Origin: Papilionanthe hookeriana x Papilionanthe teres
Taxonomy: Eukaryota > Streptophyta > Magnoliopsida > Asparagales > Orchidaceae
Direction: 5' to 3'
Assembly: GCA_022702705.1 (NCBI GenBank)
Contig: CM040421.1
Location: 3,844,001-3,908,000 of the forward strand
Length of the DNA: 64,000 bases
In this document: positions 1-12,479 of the stretch, in pieces
Layout: the number at the start of each line of letters is the position of its first letter
Numbering within the stretch: position 1 is the stretch's first letter
Notes under the pieces: model-generated
What the model was told of the DNA's origin: nothing
The model's input: only the letters and a program-made list of their open reading frames with translations
Databases searched by the model: none
Program-made: the position numbers and the translations under genes

Positions 1-845
1 CTGCAACTTCTAGACTCTTATGCTTATACAAGTTAAGAAAAAATTAGTTTATTATAGGCTTAAGTATTGTTGATAAAATTTGAATGAAGTTTTAGAAGAT
101 TTCTAATGAAAATTATAATTTGTTTATTTAGGGTTCTACAGCAGTAGAGATGTTTTCATTGAAGTAGATGAAGAGCCAAGAGGTTCAAAATATTTAGTGG
201 GAACTAGCTGGGCTCCTAATTAGACATGGTGGACATTGAGCGAGCCTTCTGTGTTGAGGAAGTTATATATAGAGAGAAAATGCTTAAATTATGGTACATG
301 AAGATGTCGTACAAGGTACTCTAATCAAAGCTAGAGGTCAGAATTGAGGCTCTTTAATAGGTTAAACATAGTAGAGAATTGAATTCTCTAAACTCATTTT
401 AGCTCCATCAATAAAGGGATTCATGCCATTTGTTTTTCCTCCACTTTTGAATCCATTACTTGCTCACAATTTGAATCTACAAGTATCCTTTCTCATGATA
501 GAGTTCTCCTTTTTTGAGTCATCACTATCCATTAAAGCTTCCACTTCTCTTAACCCCTATAGTTTTCCTTATTTAAATTATTCTCCACATCTTATGACCA
601 ATTTTTTAGGCTTTAGGCTTTACCTCACTCTTTAATTTACTTCTTTTGGCTTGCATGTGAGCATCTCTTTTTTTTTTTTTTTGCACCTCATAACTAATAT
701 TTCATTCTCTCCTTTCAAATACCTAGGATTAAAACCATCATTATCATGGATAACACTATTTTTTTTGTAAGTAAATGAAGTGAAATTTAGGGCTAAATAA
801 TGTTAAATAATATTGAAATGATTAAATATGGTTTTATTTATATAG
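1..845. other. AT-rich intergenic DNA, nothing recognised
   Basis: AT-rich sequence with short homopolymer T tracts (for example near 668-681). No reading frame of convincing length or composition and no known repeat was recognised. It precedes the first recognisable chromovirus codons, so it may be further decayed retrotransposon. Confidence 0.4.
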
Positions 846-1328
846 TTAGAGGCGATAGATTTACATCCAGACTATGGAGAGACATTCATCAAAGTATAAA
901 GACTAAATCATACTTTATTATGGAGTTTTTGTATAACATAAACTACCATTGACATTAAGATGACACCATATGGTGCATTGTACGATAGGCAATGAGTTGG
1001 GTTGAAGTTGGAGAGAAAAATTATTGAGACCAAAATTACTTGATTAAGCCATTTAGGGTCGAAATTATCAAATACATATTAAAAGCTGCACAAGATCATC
1101 ATTAGAAGTACATTTTTAATCCCAAACATAAAATTATAGAATTTAAAGTGGGTGAATGAGTAATTTTAAAAATTTAGACCCATGAAAAATGATATATTTA
1201 AATTTGGCCAAGAAGAATGCTAAGTCTAAAATTCATTTGGCCATTTGAAATTATTGAGAGCATTGACAATGTCACTTACAAATTGTCCAAAAGAATTTTA
1301 AATATGCACAATATTTTTCATATATCAA
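846..1328 (+). pseudogene. Chromovirus (Ty3/gypsy) integrase C-terminal remnant, left half
   Basis: Broken frames resemble the end of a plant chromovirus polyprotein. A stretch reading EFLYNINYH (family: EFAYNNSYH) is followed by VEVGEKNY-like and FKVGE-like segments. Then comes a segment reading KFIWPFEIIESI and NIFHIS, matching the integrase C-terminal pattern in which RFIGPFEI precedes VFHVS. Several stops and shifts are present. The fragment ends exactly at the CACTA insertion and resumes in the same frame at 29269. The family assignment is by remembered pattern. Confidence 0.75.
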
Positions 1329-1600
1329 CACTACAGGAGTAGATGGAATTAGCGTTTGATATTTGCATCATATATTTTTGATGCAAATATTAATGTTGGA
1401 TTTGCAGCTACTAAATGACAAAAAAATAATTTATGACATTTGCATTAAAATTGGCATCCTATTTGCGTTGGATATTTCATCAGTATAAGGGTTTCAGAAA
1501 CGGCAAAACATCTTTTTGCTTTACGACGGACATTGAAAAAAACTTGGCAAATAATTTTCTTGTTAGCATCAAATTAAAATGACGCAAATCCCACTCAAAT
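1329..1600 (+). repeat. CACTA 5' terminal and subterminal repeats
   Basis: The terminal CACTACAGGA is followed by many copies of a TTTGCATC/TTTGCGTT-type motif and its complement (TGATGCAAAT, GACGCAAATC) through about 1590. The 3' end at 29140-29265 shows the same motif family. Clustered subterminal motifs are a standard CACTA feature. The exact copy number was not computed. Confidence 0.7.
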
Positions 1601-4600
1601 GACCTAATTTACTAATCCCAACCACCTCAATTTCATTTTCTCTCGGCATCCCACTCGTCTTCCCCTCTGTCCGAAAGCATCATCACCCCCTCCTGTGCAA
1701 CTTCTCTTCCCCCATTCCCTCTCCTTTTTCCCTCTCCCTCATTGGTTTGCTAACCTTTAGGAAGAACCTTCACAATACAATCACCATTAGAGCTAGTTAG
1801 TAAGGTGACGTACATGTGGCTTATAGAGGCAATCAAAACTCATGTAGTTCTCATCCTTCTGCTCTGATCCAACCAAAATAGGTATGTATCCTTTTTTTGT
1901 GCTTTAGTTTTAAATGTTCTTTTCAGACATTTACAATAGAATATACATTGGCATATGCTTCTTGCTGATGATAACGTTCTTGTGGATAAGAATAGAGAGA
2001 GTTCATGAAAAACTTGTATTATGAAGGTCAACAATAGATTTTAAAGGTTTTCTTTTGAGTGGATCTAAAACCAGATACATTAAATGTAATTTTAATAGTA
2101 GTGGATCTAGTGGCAGGGTAACAAAGGATGATCAATTCATTAAAAGGAATGAACATTATAAATATATCAGGTCAATTTTTGAAAACAATGGTGATATAGA
2201 TGGGGGTGTTACTAGTAAAATTTAAGTTGGATGAAGTGAAGGAATGCCTAAGACTTACTGTGAGGGTTAAATTGAATGCATAAGACCAATTATGTTAAGA
2301 TCGATGAGTGGCTTTACACTTAGAGACAAATTTTGAAATGAATAGATCCATGAAATCCATGAAACTGTTGGAGTAAGTCCAATGATAAACAAGATTAGAG
2401 AGTGTAGCCTTAGATGATTTGTTCACATCAAGCGTTGAATAACTGATAACCTAAGTAGGAGAGTAGAAGTTTTAGATTTGGCTTATTTTAAGAATGATAG
2501 ATGTTTCAGATTTGAAGCTCAATAGGACACAATGGAAATGATTCATTTGGCCAACCTCACTTAAATTTTATACACCTAAACTTAAATTTTATATTTATAT
2601 CGCTAAAGTTTTTCAGTTTTTATTTTTTGTAGTAGTTGCACTAATCTGTAAAACTACATGTATGTTGTTGACGGATATCCATAAATTGAGAGCTTGTATA
2701 TATAACATACTATATTGAAGATAAAAAATACTCATAGATGATTTCTTGAATGGCTTTGATGAATTATTGCACGTCGAATCACAATTTCCCATCTATAATT
2801 CTTAGGGTAAGTTCCAATGTTCTTGTGCGAAGCACAAAAATCAAGCACTTTTGTCACTCAAAGAAATTAAGTTGGATCTTTACCGCAAGGGATTCAAACT
2901 TAATAATTTGAACTAGACTGTGCATGGTGAGCAAAAATCTGAAATTCAGTTCGATCAAGGAGGTGCATCGACAAGTTATGCCCCATGTAGAGGAATTTTA
3001 TCCTAACTCATATGAAGAAATGGTTTAAAATGCTCAAAGAGCTCAATTTTGTTGGGAGCGTTCAACATGAACCTTAAACACCGAATATTGATTACAATAT
3101 TTCTATGACTTACCGAACACTTTACAACAACCTTTATGGGATGGTTGCACTGCACATACAGAATCATCAGTGGCGTTGAGAATGTTGACCATCAAATCTG
3201 ATTTTAACATGACAGAGAAGAATTCAATCAAGTAGCAACTTTATTGAAAGAAACTAATCTTGTAGGGAATTTAGTGTATGATGACCTGTACGGAAAAAAG
3301 AAGTTAGTTTCAAAGTTAGGTTCACAATGCTAGAAGATCAATTTTTATGTTGATGGGTGCATGATTTATTAAAAGGCTGATGCAGTCGAGATGACTTATC
3401 AATTTTGTCTTGCAGATAGATTCAAACAAATGGTTTAGAGATTTTTCGAGATGCTTATCGCTTCTAGGTGTACAAACCCATATGTGACTTAGCATAGTAC
3501 CAGATATATTGGTGCTAACTCGATCAGTCATCTGTCACATGGTGCATCCTGGAGAAATTTTAGCTGTACTTACCCAGATTTTTCAGCTGAAGTACACAAT
3601 GTTAGACTTGGGTTGTGTGCAGATGGCTTCACCCTATACAATCATGCTGCAACCCCGTACTCTTGCTGGCCAGCCATCATCATGTTGTATAGTTTGCCCC
3701 TCGATATGTGCATGACTGTTTCATTCTTATTTCTGACGTTGATCATATTAGGTCCACATAGCTCGAAAGGCAAAATCGACGTCTACTTACAGCCTTTGAT
3801 TGTAGAGCTTCAAATGTTTTGAGAGCCGGGTGTACTTACGTATAACATCACTACGAAGTAGAATTTTTAACTGAGAGCAGTTCTTAAATGGATAATTAGT
3901 GATTTTCTGCTCTATGGGATGCTAACTAGTTGGAGCACAGCCAGGAAAGTGGCTTGTCCTTATCGTATGGATATGTTAAAGGCATTTACTCCGAATGGTA
4001 CAAAAAATAGCTGGTTTGATTACCACCGAAGATTTCTGAATTACGATGATCCATTTAGAAGGAACGAAAATGTAGTTCTCAAAAATAGGGTTGAGAGATT
4101 AAGTAAATTGAGTCAAAATATTTGAGATGATCAGTGAAGTCCCAAAGTTCACTGAAAGACCAGAGCTAGCTTTAACTCGTCTTGCACACACAACTAGACA
4201 AAGTATTGTATATTTTAGGATCTTCCATACTGAAAGACTAATCTTATTAGACATAATCTCAATTTTATGCACATTGAGAAGAATATTTTTGATAACATCT
4301 TCAACGCTGTGATGGATATCAAGATAAGGCAAAAGAAAATGTAAAAGATAGAAAGTTTCTGAAAGAGTGTTTCAAAAGAAGGACCTTAGAGCTTCAGCAA
4401 ACAAATGGAGATAAATTAATCAAGCTTATAGCTTCATATAATCTTACACCAGATAAATGGAAGATAATTTTTAAGTTGGTGAATTCTCTGAAGTTTCCCA
4501 GAGGCTGTGTTTCAAATGTAGGCTATTGTTTTGACTTGGGAACATGTAACATATTTGTAATGAAGAGTCATGACAACCCTTACTTATGCAGTGCTTATTA

Positions 4601-5265
4601 CCCATTGCATTTCATGCATTGCTAAACCTGTGCTTGATCCCTTGATCAATGTTAATATATTCTTCTGAGAGTTATGTGTAGGGATACTGAATTTTGACTC
4701 ATTGAGACATCTTGATGCGAGCTTTCCCCTATTATTATGTAATCTTGAGCGGATATTTATTTCTTATTTTTTCTACTATATGGAGTATCTACTTATACAT
4801 CTATGTTACAAGGTTATATTGAGGGTCCAATGTAAAACAAATGGATGTATCCATTTGAGAGGTATGCCTTCCTGATGCATACATTACAAGTAGCATTTTA
4901 TTTCACATTAAATGACCACCATATTCAATGTAAAATTTGTGTTGTATGTTCTTAAATAAAATGAAAAAAAAGTCAAGAATAAAGCATATCCACAGGGATC
5001 GATTTGCGAAGCATATATGTTGCATGAGAGGATAAGTTTCTTCTACTATTATTTTAGCAAGGCCATGAAAGAGTTCATATTGTAGGTGACATGCTTCCAC
5101 AACCATAATTATTCGTATATGAAATACCAGGTGAGCCATCAGGGAGGCATGACACATGATATATAACTGATAAAGAGATTTAGGCAACTGCATTGCACGT
5201 TCAGTTCAACTATGGAGAACTCGAGCCATTTGTACGGTAAGATTCACGATTCACGGTCTCCAAAG

Positions 5266-5399
5266 TAGGGCTGTCAAAACGGCTCGTGTTTGACTCGTTA
5301 AGAAGTTCGTGTTCGGCTCGTTCGCTAAGTTAACTAGCCAAACACGAACAAAGATTTGTTTGTTCGTGCTCGGCTCATATTGGCTCGAAATATTACTCG

Positions 5400-5468
<69 letters not shown>

Positions 5469-5781
5469 TGTGATTGACTACAGGAATACAAAGATTTATA
5501 TTCAATTAAAAATATTAATTAAGAAAAAGAATAAAAATTAATAAATTAGATGCAATTGATGTTTTAATATAAACAACAATTTTTAAATCTTGCCCCAACC
5601 TTTAACATCTTATAGGTACGTGATTAGGGTTGTCAAAACAACTCTTTGTTCGTGTTAGGCTCTTGTTCGGCTCGTTAAGCAAACGAGCCGAACACGAACA
5701 CACTTTTTGAGATCGAAATATAAACGAGCCGAACACGAGCTGAGCTTGGACTCGCTCGCGTTTGGCTCGTTTACGGCCCTA
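5266..5781. mobile_element. hAT-type MITE with an internal second copy
   Basis: Left end TAGGGCTGTCAAAACG; the right end, read on the minus strand, is TAGGGCCGTAAACGAGCC. The outer 8-bp flanks are CTCCAAAG (5258-5265) and CACCAAAC (5782-5789), six of eight matching, as expected for a decayed hAT duplication. A second left-end-like motif, TAGGGTTGTCAAAAC, starts at 5625, so a related copy seems to be joined or nested inside. The interior is rich in the motif ACGAGCCGAACACGAAC. No coding capacity. It lies within the tnp2 remnant, so it came after that gene. Confidence 0.65.
5405..5466. repeat. (TA)n microsatellite
   Basis: About 31 uninterrupted TA dinucleotides inside the hAT-type MITE. Confidence 0.95.
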
Positions 5782-6616
5782 CACCAAACACAATACAATT
5801 GTTATTTAATATTGCGAAAGTTATTTTTTTTACTAATTTGAAAATGTAAATAATAATATTGTGAGCAGATTATTTATCAACAACTTGTGTATGAAAGTTG
5901 AGTCTCTGATAAGCAAAAAGTTCTAGGTAGAATTTCCAACATGATTCAAATTATAATTACGTATAATGATCACTTCTAATTACATGTGTGTAGTATGATC
6001 GTCGCATTTAAAGTAACACTAATTGTACATATCTATTTGTTATAGGTTCACAATACAACCAATAGAATCACATATAAGAGATTATTAGATATTATTGATG
6101 GGCTTAATCGTAGTGTGACTACATGACAGATATTTGATGTAAATAGTTACACATTCCATATGAGTTTCTAGTGTGAAGAGAAGAAGATATATAACGGTGG
6201 TTTCAATGTTAAATGAAGAGCACCCATAGACAGTGAGATTTGCTATTATGACGTACTTGATGAAGTCATTTAATTGTAATATCCAGGTACTGCCAGCTAC
6301 ATTGTATAATTTTCAATTGTCAGTCGTTTGATCTTGTTCCAAATCTAGGAACCCGAACACTAACGACTTATGATATTATTGAGGTCAAATTGGACAGATA
6401 ATATGTGAAGTTTGATCCTTTTGTTATGGCTTGCCAAGCTACACATGTTTATTACCTTCAATATCCTGGTAGAGTAAGAGATAAAGTTGATTGGACTATG
6501 AATGTGAAGAATAACTCAAGAAAACTATTGAGCTGCATAGTTCTATAGAACCAATTCACTCAGAGGAAAGTATGTTAGATTAGGGGCGGGTTGTTGACCT
6601 CATTTTTATGATAAGG

Positions 6617-7062
6617 TCAACCCTTTAAAATTAACCTTGGTCAAAATGGTCAATCCTGACCCAATGACCAACCCTGTTGACCCCAAATGTCAACCCTTTG
6701 ACCTAAAAAGTCAACTTTGGTCAAAATGGTTAATCCTGACCCAATGACAAACCCTATTGACCCCATAGGTCAACCTTTTGACCTAAAAAGTCAACTTTGG
6801 TCAAAATGGTCAATCCATACCCAATGACCAACCCTGTTGACCCCATAGGTCAACTTTTTGACCTAAAAAGCCAACTTTGGTCAAAATGGTCAATCCAGAC
6901 CCAATGACCATCCCTGTTGACCCCATAGGTCATTCTTTTGACCTAAAAAGACAAATTTGGTTAAAATGGTCAATCCTGACCCAATGAAGAACCCTATTGA
7001 CCCCATAGATCAACCTTTTGACCTAAATAGTCAATATTTGGTCAAAATGGTCAATTTTTGAC
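6617..7062. repeat. 80-bp tandem repeat, about 5.5 copies
   Basis: The phrase GGTCAAAATGGT recurs at 6639, 6719, 6799, 6879 and (as a variant) 6959, an 80-bp period. Each unit holds several short palindromic pairs of GGTCAA and TTGACC, for example TTGACC, five bases, GGTCAA. The last copy is extended by one or two bases and decays near 7060. Confidence 0.92.
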
Positions 7063-7094
7063 CAAAGATTGAACCGATGACATGTTTAAAACCC

Positions 7095-7690
7095 AAAATG
7101 ACAAAATTAATCAAATAATTAATTTCACAATTATTTTGATTAATTAAATGAAATTGACTAATAATTTAATTTTCAAATATTTTAATTAATTAAATGACAT
7201 AATTAATTAAAATGAAAATTAAATTAAAAGTCATAAAATGACAAAATGCACCAAAATGAAATAAAAATGACAAAATTAATCAAATAATTAATCTCAAAAT
7301 TATTTTGATTAATTAATTGGCTAATGATTTAATTTTTAAAATTTTAATTAATGACATAATTAATTAAAATGAAAATTTAAATTCAAAAGCCATAAAATGC
7401 ACAAATTAATTAAAAATGATGGAATTAATCAAATAATTAATTCCAATATTATTTTTAATTAATTAATTAACCAATGATTTAATTTTCATATTTCAATTAA
7501 TGACATAATTAATTAAAGTGAAAATTAAGTTAAAAAGTCTTGAAAAGAGATAAAATTCAATTTTAATGACATGAATATTAATCAAATAATTAATTTGAAA
7601 TTATTTCCAATTAATAATGGATTAATAAAATAATTTTCAACATTTAATTAATGACATAGTTAATTAAAATGGAAATTAAATCAAGAGGGG
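7095..7690. repeat. AT-rich tandem repeat, about four units of 150-165 bp
   Basis: Units start near 7105, 7270, 7419 and 7567. Each contains ATTAATCAAATAATTAAT, then a TTAATTAAT run, then TGACATAATTAATTAAA. Units differ by small indels. No coding content. Confidence 0.75.
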
Positions 7691-8305
7691 TATTAAATGG
7701 AATTTTTAAACCTATGACATTTTGGTTTTCTAAAAATTCTAAAACTCCTTTATGACATCATACATGACCCATTGATGACTCATATTTAACCATGGTAAAT
7801 GGGCATAATGATATGAAGGTGAGGTGGCAAAATCATGGTGATTTGAAATGTGACTCACCTCTTTTACAAAGTGAGGTGTCTTGCCATGGTGAGATGAGTT
7901 TAGCCACCTCCCTAACCACCCAATGGTAAGAAGACAAAGCTTTAACCATCCTCCACACCATGGTTAAGCTCATCATAACATTTTATAAAAATATTAAGGG
8001 GGGAGCTAATGTGTCACCACCCCATGAAATGATAAATGAGGTGTTGCAAGGAGAAGGTCTCAACCATTTGAGTCACCATTAACCTCTCCCTTAGCCAATG
8101 GAATGGAAACAAAGAGATCAAGATCTTATCATGACAATTTGGATCCATGATTGCCACGAAATATGCACTTGCTTAAGTGGCAAAATTCTCATGGGAAACA
8201 AAGAGGTGATGCTTGGATTGCATGGGGGAGGCTGTACTCCACAACTCTAACTATACCATGATCAAATCCTAAGCTAACCAAGGTTGAAACATAGCCATCC
8301 ATGGC

Positions 8306-8313
8306 TATAAAAG
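8306..8313 (+). promoter_or_regulatory. TATA box of the Tat-like LTR
   Basis: TATAAAAG is followed by a GC-containing start-site-like stretch and a purine-rich leader. Its position just before element A suggests the LTR was cut near its R region. Confidence 0.5.
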
Positions 8314-8372
8314 GCCCCCTTGGCCGAAATTTTGAGAAGAGAAGAAAAAATCCATAGAAACCTATAGGCTGC

Positions 8373-10007
8373 TGATCACTGAAAAATTTATTAAGAAATT
8401 CATACCTATTTTTGATGAAATTGCACTTTAAAGAAGGGTATTTTCTTTATTTTATTGCAGGAATGGAGAATTTAGGTGATAAAGGCAAAAATCATAAAAA
8501 GGAGCGGATTTGGAGCAAAAAGGAAGAAAATAATGCAATTTAGGCTCGAGTCGCCGACGGCGAGATCGAGCCGCCGACGGCGAGGTTACGAGGAGACATT
8601 TCGAAGGATTTATAATCGTCTCGGCCGACAGCCGAGCCCGAGCCAGCCGACGCCGAGATAGCGCGGTTTGAAGATCTTCTAGAAGCCTCGCCGACAATGC
8701 GAGGTAGTTCAGTCGCCGACGGCGAGCTAGTTCAAATGGCACAGATACATTGAATCTGGACACTTTTTGAAGAGATGCTTACACACCTCTTGGTCCTTTG
8801 CTTACCTCTATATATAGAGGCCGAAAATTAGTCTTTTGTGTGCAGTTGTGTGTCATTTGTGTGTTCTAAGTGTCTTTTGTGAGTTCTAAGTATGTTATTT
8901 TTTGTGTTGGGTGCAATCTTTTAGTCTTTAGTGAGTTTAGTGAGTAATTAGTGAGTCGTGCTGTACGGGAAGGAAGAGTCAAAGGAACTACGAGGAGTCT
9001 GTTTGGGGATAAATCAAGATATGTATTTGTATTTATTGTTTTTAACTTTAAATGAAATCCATGCTTAGTTTAGTTCCCATGCATTCTGAGTAGTTTATTT
9101 AGTCTTTCTCCCTGTTTATGAAATTAAGTGACTTGATGAAATTAAAATAGAAGTATTTTTATATATTAATAAATTGTGATAATTTTTACTTAAAACTTAA
9201 TTTACTTTTCAAACTGGCCATTTGATTTGTTAAAATGTGTTGATTTACAACTATAGTAAAATTACATCCGATATTCGGGAATTCAAAAGCCTCGGAAGGA
9301 AGGTGCAAATAAATAGGAAATAATATCATCGGGCGTAGAATCGAGTATTTTAGTGTGACGGACTAAAATATTCAATTCGGTCCTATTGTTTGAGAGTCGA
9401 AGTGTAGATGTTAGCCCTCGAGCGAGGGGAACGTGGGAGCTCGAAGTGGCAGTCGGTATCCTCCCGACCTAGCCGCGATTCGCAATCAAACATAGGATTA
9501 GTCAATATTCTTTACACTCGACCAAAGGGTAAAGAATAGGAATGCTCCTATTTGTCACAATACCTTAAAATTATCTATTTAAATTCATCAATCACTTAAA
9601 TTTCTAAACAAGGGGAAAGATACTTTTTCTAAATAGTTAAGACTTATTTAGTTTAATTTCCCGCACTTTTAAATACGTATTAATTCTCTACTTAGTTAAG
9701 TTACCTGATTAGAATACTTAGTTTATTTTATTGCGCTTAAATTTAGAATTCCAAATTTTTGTATACTAGTTTTATTATTATTATTATTATTATTATTTTA
9801 AAAATTAGTTGTTATTTAATTTTCTCTTTCCCTGTGGGATCGATAACCAGGACTCCACTAAGGCCTTGTATTACTTGATACGATACGTATACTTGCGTAG
9901 CATCCACAACATAAATAATTACAATTCTATACATATAATATAGCGGGGTCAAGTTTTCGCGTCGTTGCAATTAAATTAAAAATATCATAATATAAAATTG
10001 TGGGTTA
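8373..10007 (+). repeat. Element A 5' LTR
   Basis: It starts TGATCACTGAAAAAT and runs 1635 bp to just before the primer-binding site. It ends TTA where C and B end with CA. A GC-rich module of CGCCGACGGCG palindromes lies at about 8546-8725, with TATATATA at 8809-8816 downstream. The stretch CTCCCTGTGGGATCGAT-like, then AGGACTCCACTA, near 9830 is shared with the LTRs of B and C. A TTA trinucleotide run sits at about 9772-9796. The length agrees with B's reassembled LTR (1084 + 556 bp). Confidence 0.88.
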
Positions 10008-10013
10008 AGTTTT

Positions 10014-10031
10014 TGGCGCCGTTGTCGGGAA
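10014..10031 (+). other. Primer-binding site of element A
   Basis: TGGCGCCGTTGTCGGGAA lies a few bases inside the LTR. It closely resembles the TGGCGCCGTTGCCGGGGA site of Athila-type elements, usually assigned to tRNA-Asp; that assignment is from memory. Confidence 0.8.
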
Positions 10032-10108
10032 AGTAAGAAAAATTTACTGTAGTAACGACTATTTTAAAATAATCATAATAAATAAATTAATATCTATTCA
10101 AAAATTGT

Positions 10109-11890
10109 ATGCGCAAATTTGGAAACGAAAATTTAATACCTTACGATTCTGAATTAGAGAGTATAATTAAAAGAATTAGAAAATAAAAGAAACAAATTAT
10201 AAATTTAACACAAATGACAAATATTCCTGAAATTCAAAATATGAACCAACAAAGACCATTAAGAGATTATGCCAACCCTACATCGATGAAATTCATTTAA
10301 CTATTCAAAACCCCGATGTAGCAGACTAATTCATTCGAACTTAAACCCGCAATTATCCAAATGGTACAAAACAATCAATTTAGTGGTTCACCTACCGAAG
10401 ATCCTAACTTACATCTTGCTAGTTTTCTGAACTTTCGTGCTACTTTTATATCAAGGAGTATCCGATGATGCTATAAGACTTAGACTTTTTCCTTTTTCAT
10501 TAAGGGATAAGGCTAAAATGTGGTCGAATTCGTTAAGACTCTGATCTATTAAAACTCGGGGAGAATTATCATAAAAATTTCTATCCAAATATTTTCCACC
10601 ATCTAAAACTCGCTAAATTTAGAAATGATATAACTTCTTTTGTCGCTTAGATGGAGAATCAATATATGAAGCTTCGGGAGAGATTTAAGGAACTTCTTAG
10701 GAAATGCCCACATCATGCGCTACCGTATCGGTCGATTATTCAAACCTTTTATAATGGATTAGTAGGATCTTTAAGATTAATCATCGATGTCGTCACGTGA
10801 GGTTCATTAATGTCTAAACCATTTAATGAAGCTTATGCACTAATCGAAGAAATGGCAACAAATAATTTTCAATGGCTCGTCGATAGAGTAAATCCGAAAA
10901 AGATAGCCAAGCATTCATGAAAACGATGCAATATATATGTTAGCTTCTCAAATTGTCGCTATATCTAAGAAATTAGATCATTTTGGAATGAACTACTCTC
11001 CTACTTTAGAAGAAAACTCATCCTGGACAAATCATAGAATTTCAATCTAATTATGAAACTTTAAATGCTATTAATAATGTAACTAATAACCCTTATTCAA
11101 ATTATTATAATCCCGGTTGGAAAACTCATCCAAATTTTAATTGGAATAACACATCTAATCAACAATGGATGAATCAACCTAATCAAGCAAATCCAAACTA
11201 TAAACCTAATTACCCACCTGGATTTAATAACAATAACCTCAATTCAAAGATAAGAAGTTATCTATGGATGAATTAATTTTCAATATGGGTCATCAACTAC
11301 AAAATCAAGGAAATCAACTACAAATTCAAGGAAATCAATTACAAATTCAAGGAACATCTATTAAAAATATCGAAACTCAACTTGGACATATTGCTATCGC
11401 ACTAAATAATAGAATACCCGGAACTTTTCCCAGTAATGTGGAAATAAATCCTAAAGATCAAGGAAAAAAACAAATTAAAGCAATACAACTAAGAAGTGGA
11501 AAAGAATTAGAACCTCAAATTCAAAAAGAACTTGAAAGCCAAAAAGAGGAAGTGGAAATTTAAAAGGAAACAATTCAACAAGATTCAAACTTAGAACATC
11601 CTTTAATACCTATGAAAATTTCTGTTGAAAAACCTCCACCACCATTTCCTCAACGACTAGCTCAACATAAAAAAGATAAACAATTTGCTAAATTCCTTGA
11701 AATATTAAAGAAATTAACAATCAATATACCTTTTGTCGAAGCTTTAGATCGTATGCCAAATTATGTAAAATTTATGAAAGATATTCTAAATAAGAAAAGA
11801 AAATTCACCGATAATGAAACAACAGCACTTAGTGAAGAGTGTAGTGCTATTATTCGAAGAAGCTTCCGAAAAATTGAAAGATCCCGGTAG
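10109..11890 (+). pseudogene. Element A gag, broken
   Basis: This is the capsid-like protein that would package element RNA. The frame begins with ATG at 10109 (MRKFGNENLIPYDSELE). Close relatives stand in C and B: a segment like RPLRDYAN, then LRLFPFSLRDKA, then YEA and FKELLRKCPHH, then QTFYNGLVGSL. Stops and shifts break it several times. Near 11264-11400 it contains a threefold NQLQIQG-type repeat absent from B. A Pro-rich stretch, KPPPPFPQRL, and the segment FAKFLEILKKLTINIPF at about 11630-11740 lead into protease. Confidence 0.82.
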
Positions 11891-12230
11891 TTTCACTATA
11901 CCCTGCGCTATAGGAGAAAATTTTTATGGAAAAGCTTTGTGTGACTTAGGAGCAAGCATCAATCTAATGCCTCTATCAATTTTTAAGAGATTAGGATTAG
12001 GAAAAATTACACCTACTTCAGCAACCCTTCAATTAGCTGATCGTTCGGTTACCTATCCTAAGGGAGTTATCGAAGATGTGTTAGTAAAAGTGGATAAATT
12101 TATCTTCCCGATAGATTTTATTGTTTTAGATACTGGAGGAAGATAAATAAATTCCTATCATTTTAGGAAGACCATTTTTAGCTACCTGGAAAAGCTATGA
12201 TTGATGTTCGTAAAGGAGAATTAACTATGA
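11820..12230 (+). pseudogene. Element A aspartic protease
   Basis: Retroviral-type aspartic protease that would cut the polyprotein. The frame reads KDPGSFTIPCAIG, then CDLGASINLMPLSIF (active-site Asp in DLGAS near 11943), LQLADRSVTYPKG, and VDFIVLD-like, followed after a shift by IPIILGRPFLAT near 12160. The Athila-type DLGAS replaces the more usual DSG/DTG. A stop after DTGGR (12146) and a frameshift inactivate it. Confidence 0.82.
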
Positions 12231-12479
12231 GAGTAAATGACCAAAAAGTTACATTTAATATCGCAAAATCAATGAAATATCCTGCGCTAGAAAAAGATGA
12301 TGAATGTTTTCGGATGGAAATACTTGAACATTTACAACGCGAACATTTTAAGGAATATTACGAAGATAAATTAGAAAAAGAAAACACAGAACTAATTGAA
12401 GATAATAATGAAGAACTAGATTATATTCAGGAAAGATTTGAATTTTTGGATAATACTGAAAACACCGACAAGAATATAG

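Larger units (their letters stand above)
2795..6530 (+). pseudogene. CACTA transposase (tnp2-type), broken
   Basis: This is a decayed transposase gene, the enzyme that would cut and move the CACTA element in the nucleus. A Cys-containing N-terminal segment (CSCAKHKNQ, then LYRKGF, near 2820-2900) fits the transposase-associated domain. At about 3580-4090 a core reads GLCADGF, then PYSCWP, DVYLQPL, MLTSWSTARKVACP and WFDYHRRFL, which are hallmarks of the tnp2 family. Near 4690-4890 a stretch reads PLLLCNLERIF and later WMYPFERYA (DUF4218-like). Near 6220-6500 a stretch reads KFDPFVMACQATHVYYLQ (DUF4216-like C terminus). Stops, frameshifts and a MITE at 5266-5781 disrupt it. Intron boundaries were not resolved. 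Confidence 0.85.
6592..8372 (+). mobile_element. Tat-like LTR, U3-like part
   Basis: The stretch opens with TGTTGACC just after the tnp2 remnant and carries two tandem arrays, then mixed sequence, then a TATA box at 8306. That layout fits the U3 part of a large plant LTR. Sequence at 20040 opens similarly (TGTTGACA), suggesting a second related LTR. Element A interrupts it at 8373, and related GC-rich then AT-rich sequence resumes at 14164. Neither the family nor the right-hand partner is proven. The arrays could instead belong to the CACTA itself. Confidence 0.4.

Noticed and set aside
8452..8763. Arg-rich frames on both strands
   Set aside because: They arise from the GC-rich palindromic module inside the element A LTR.
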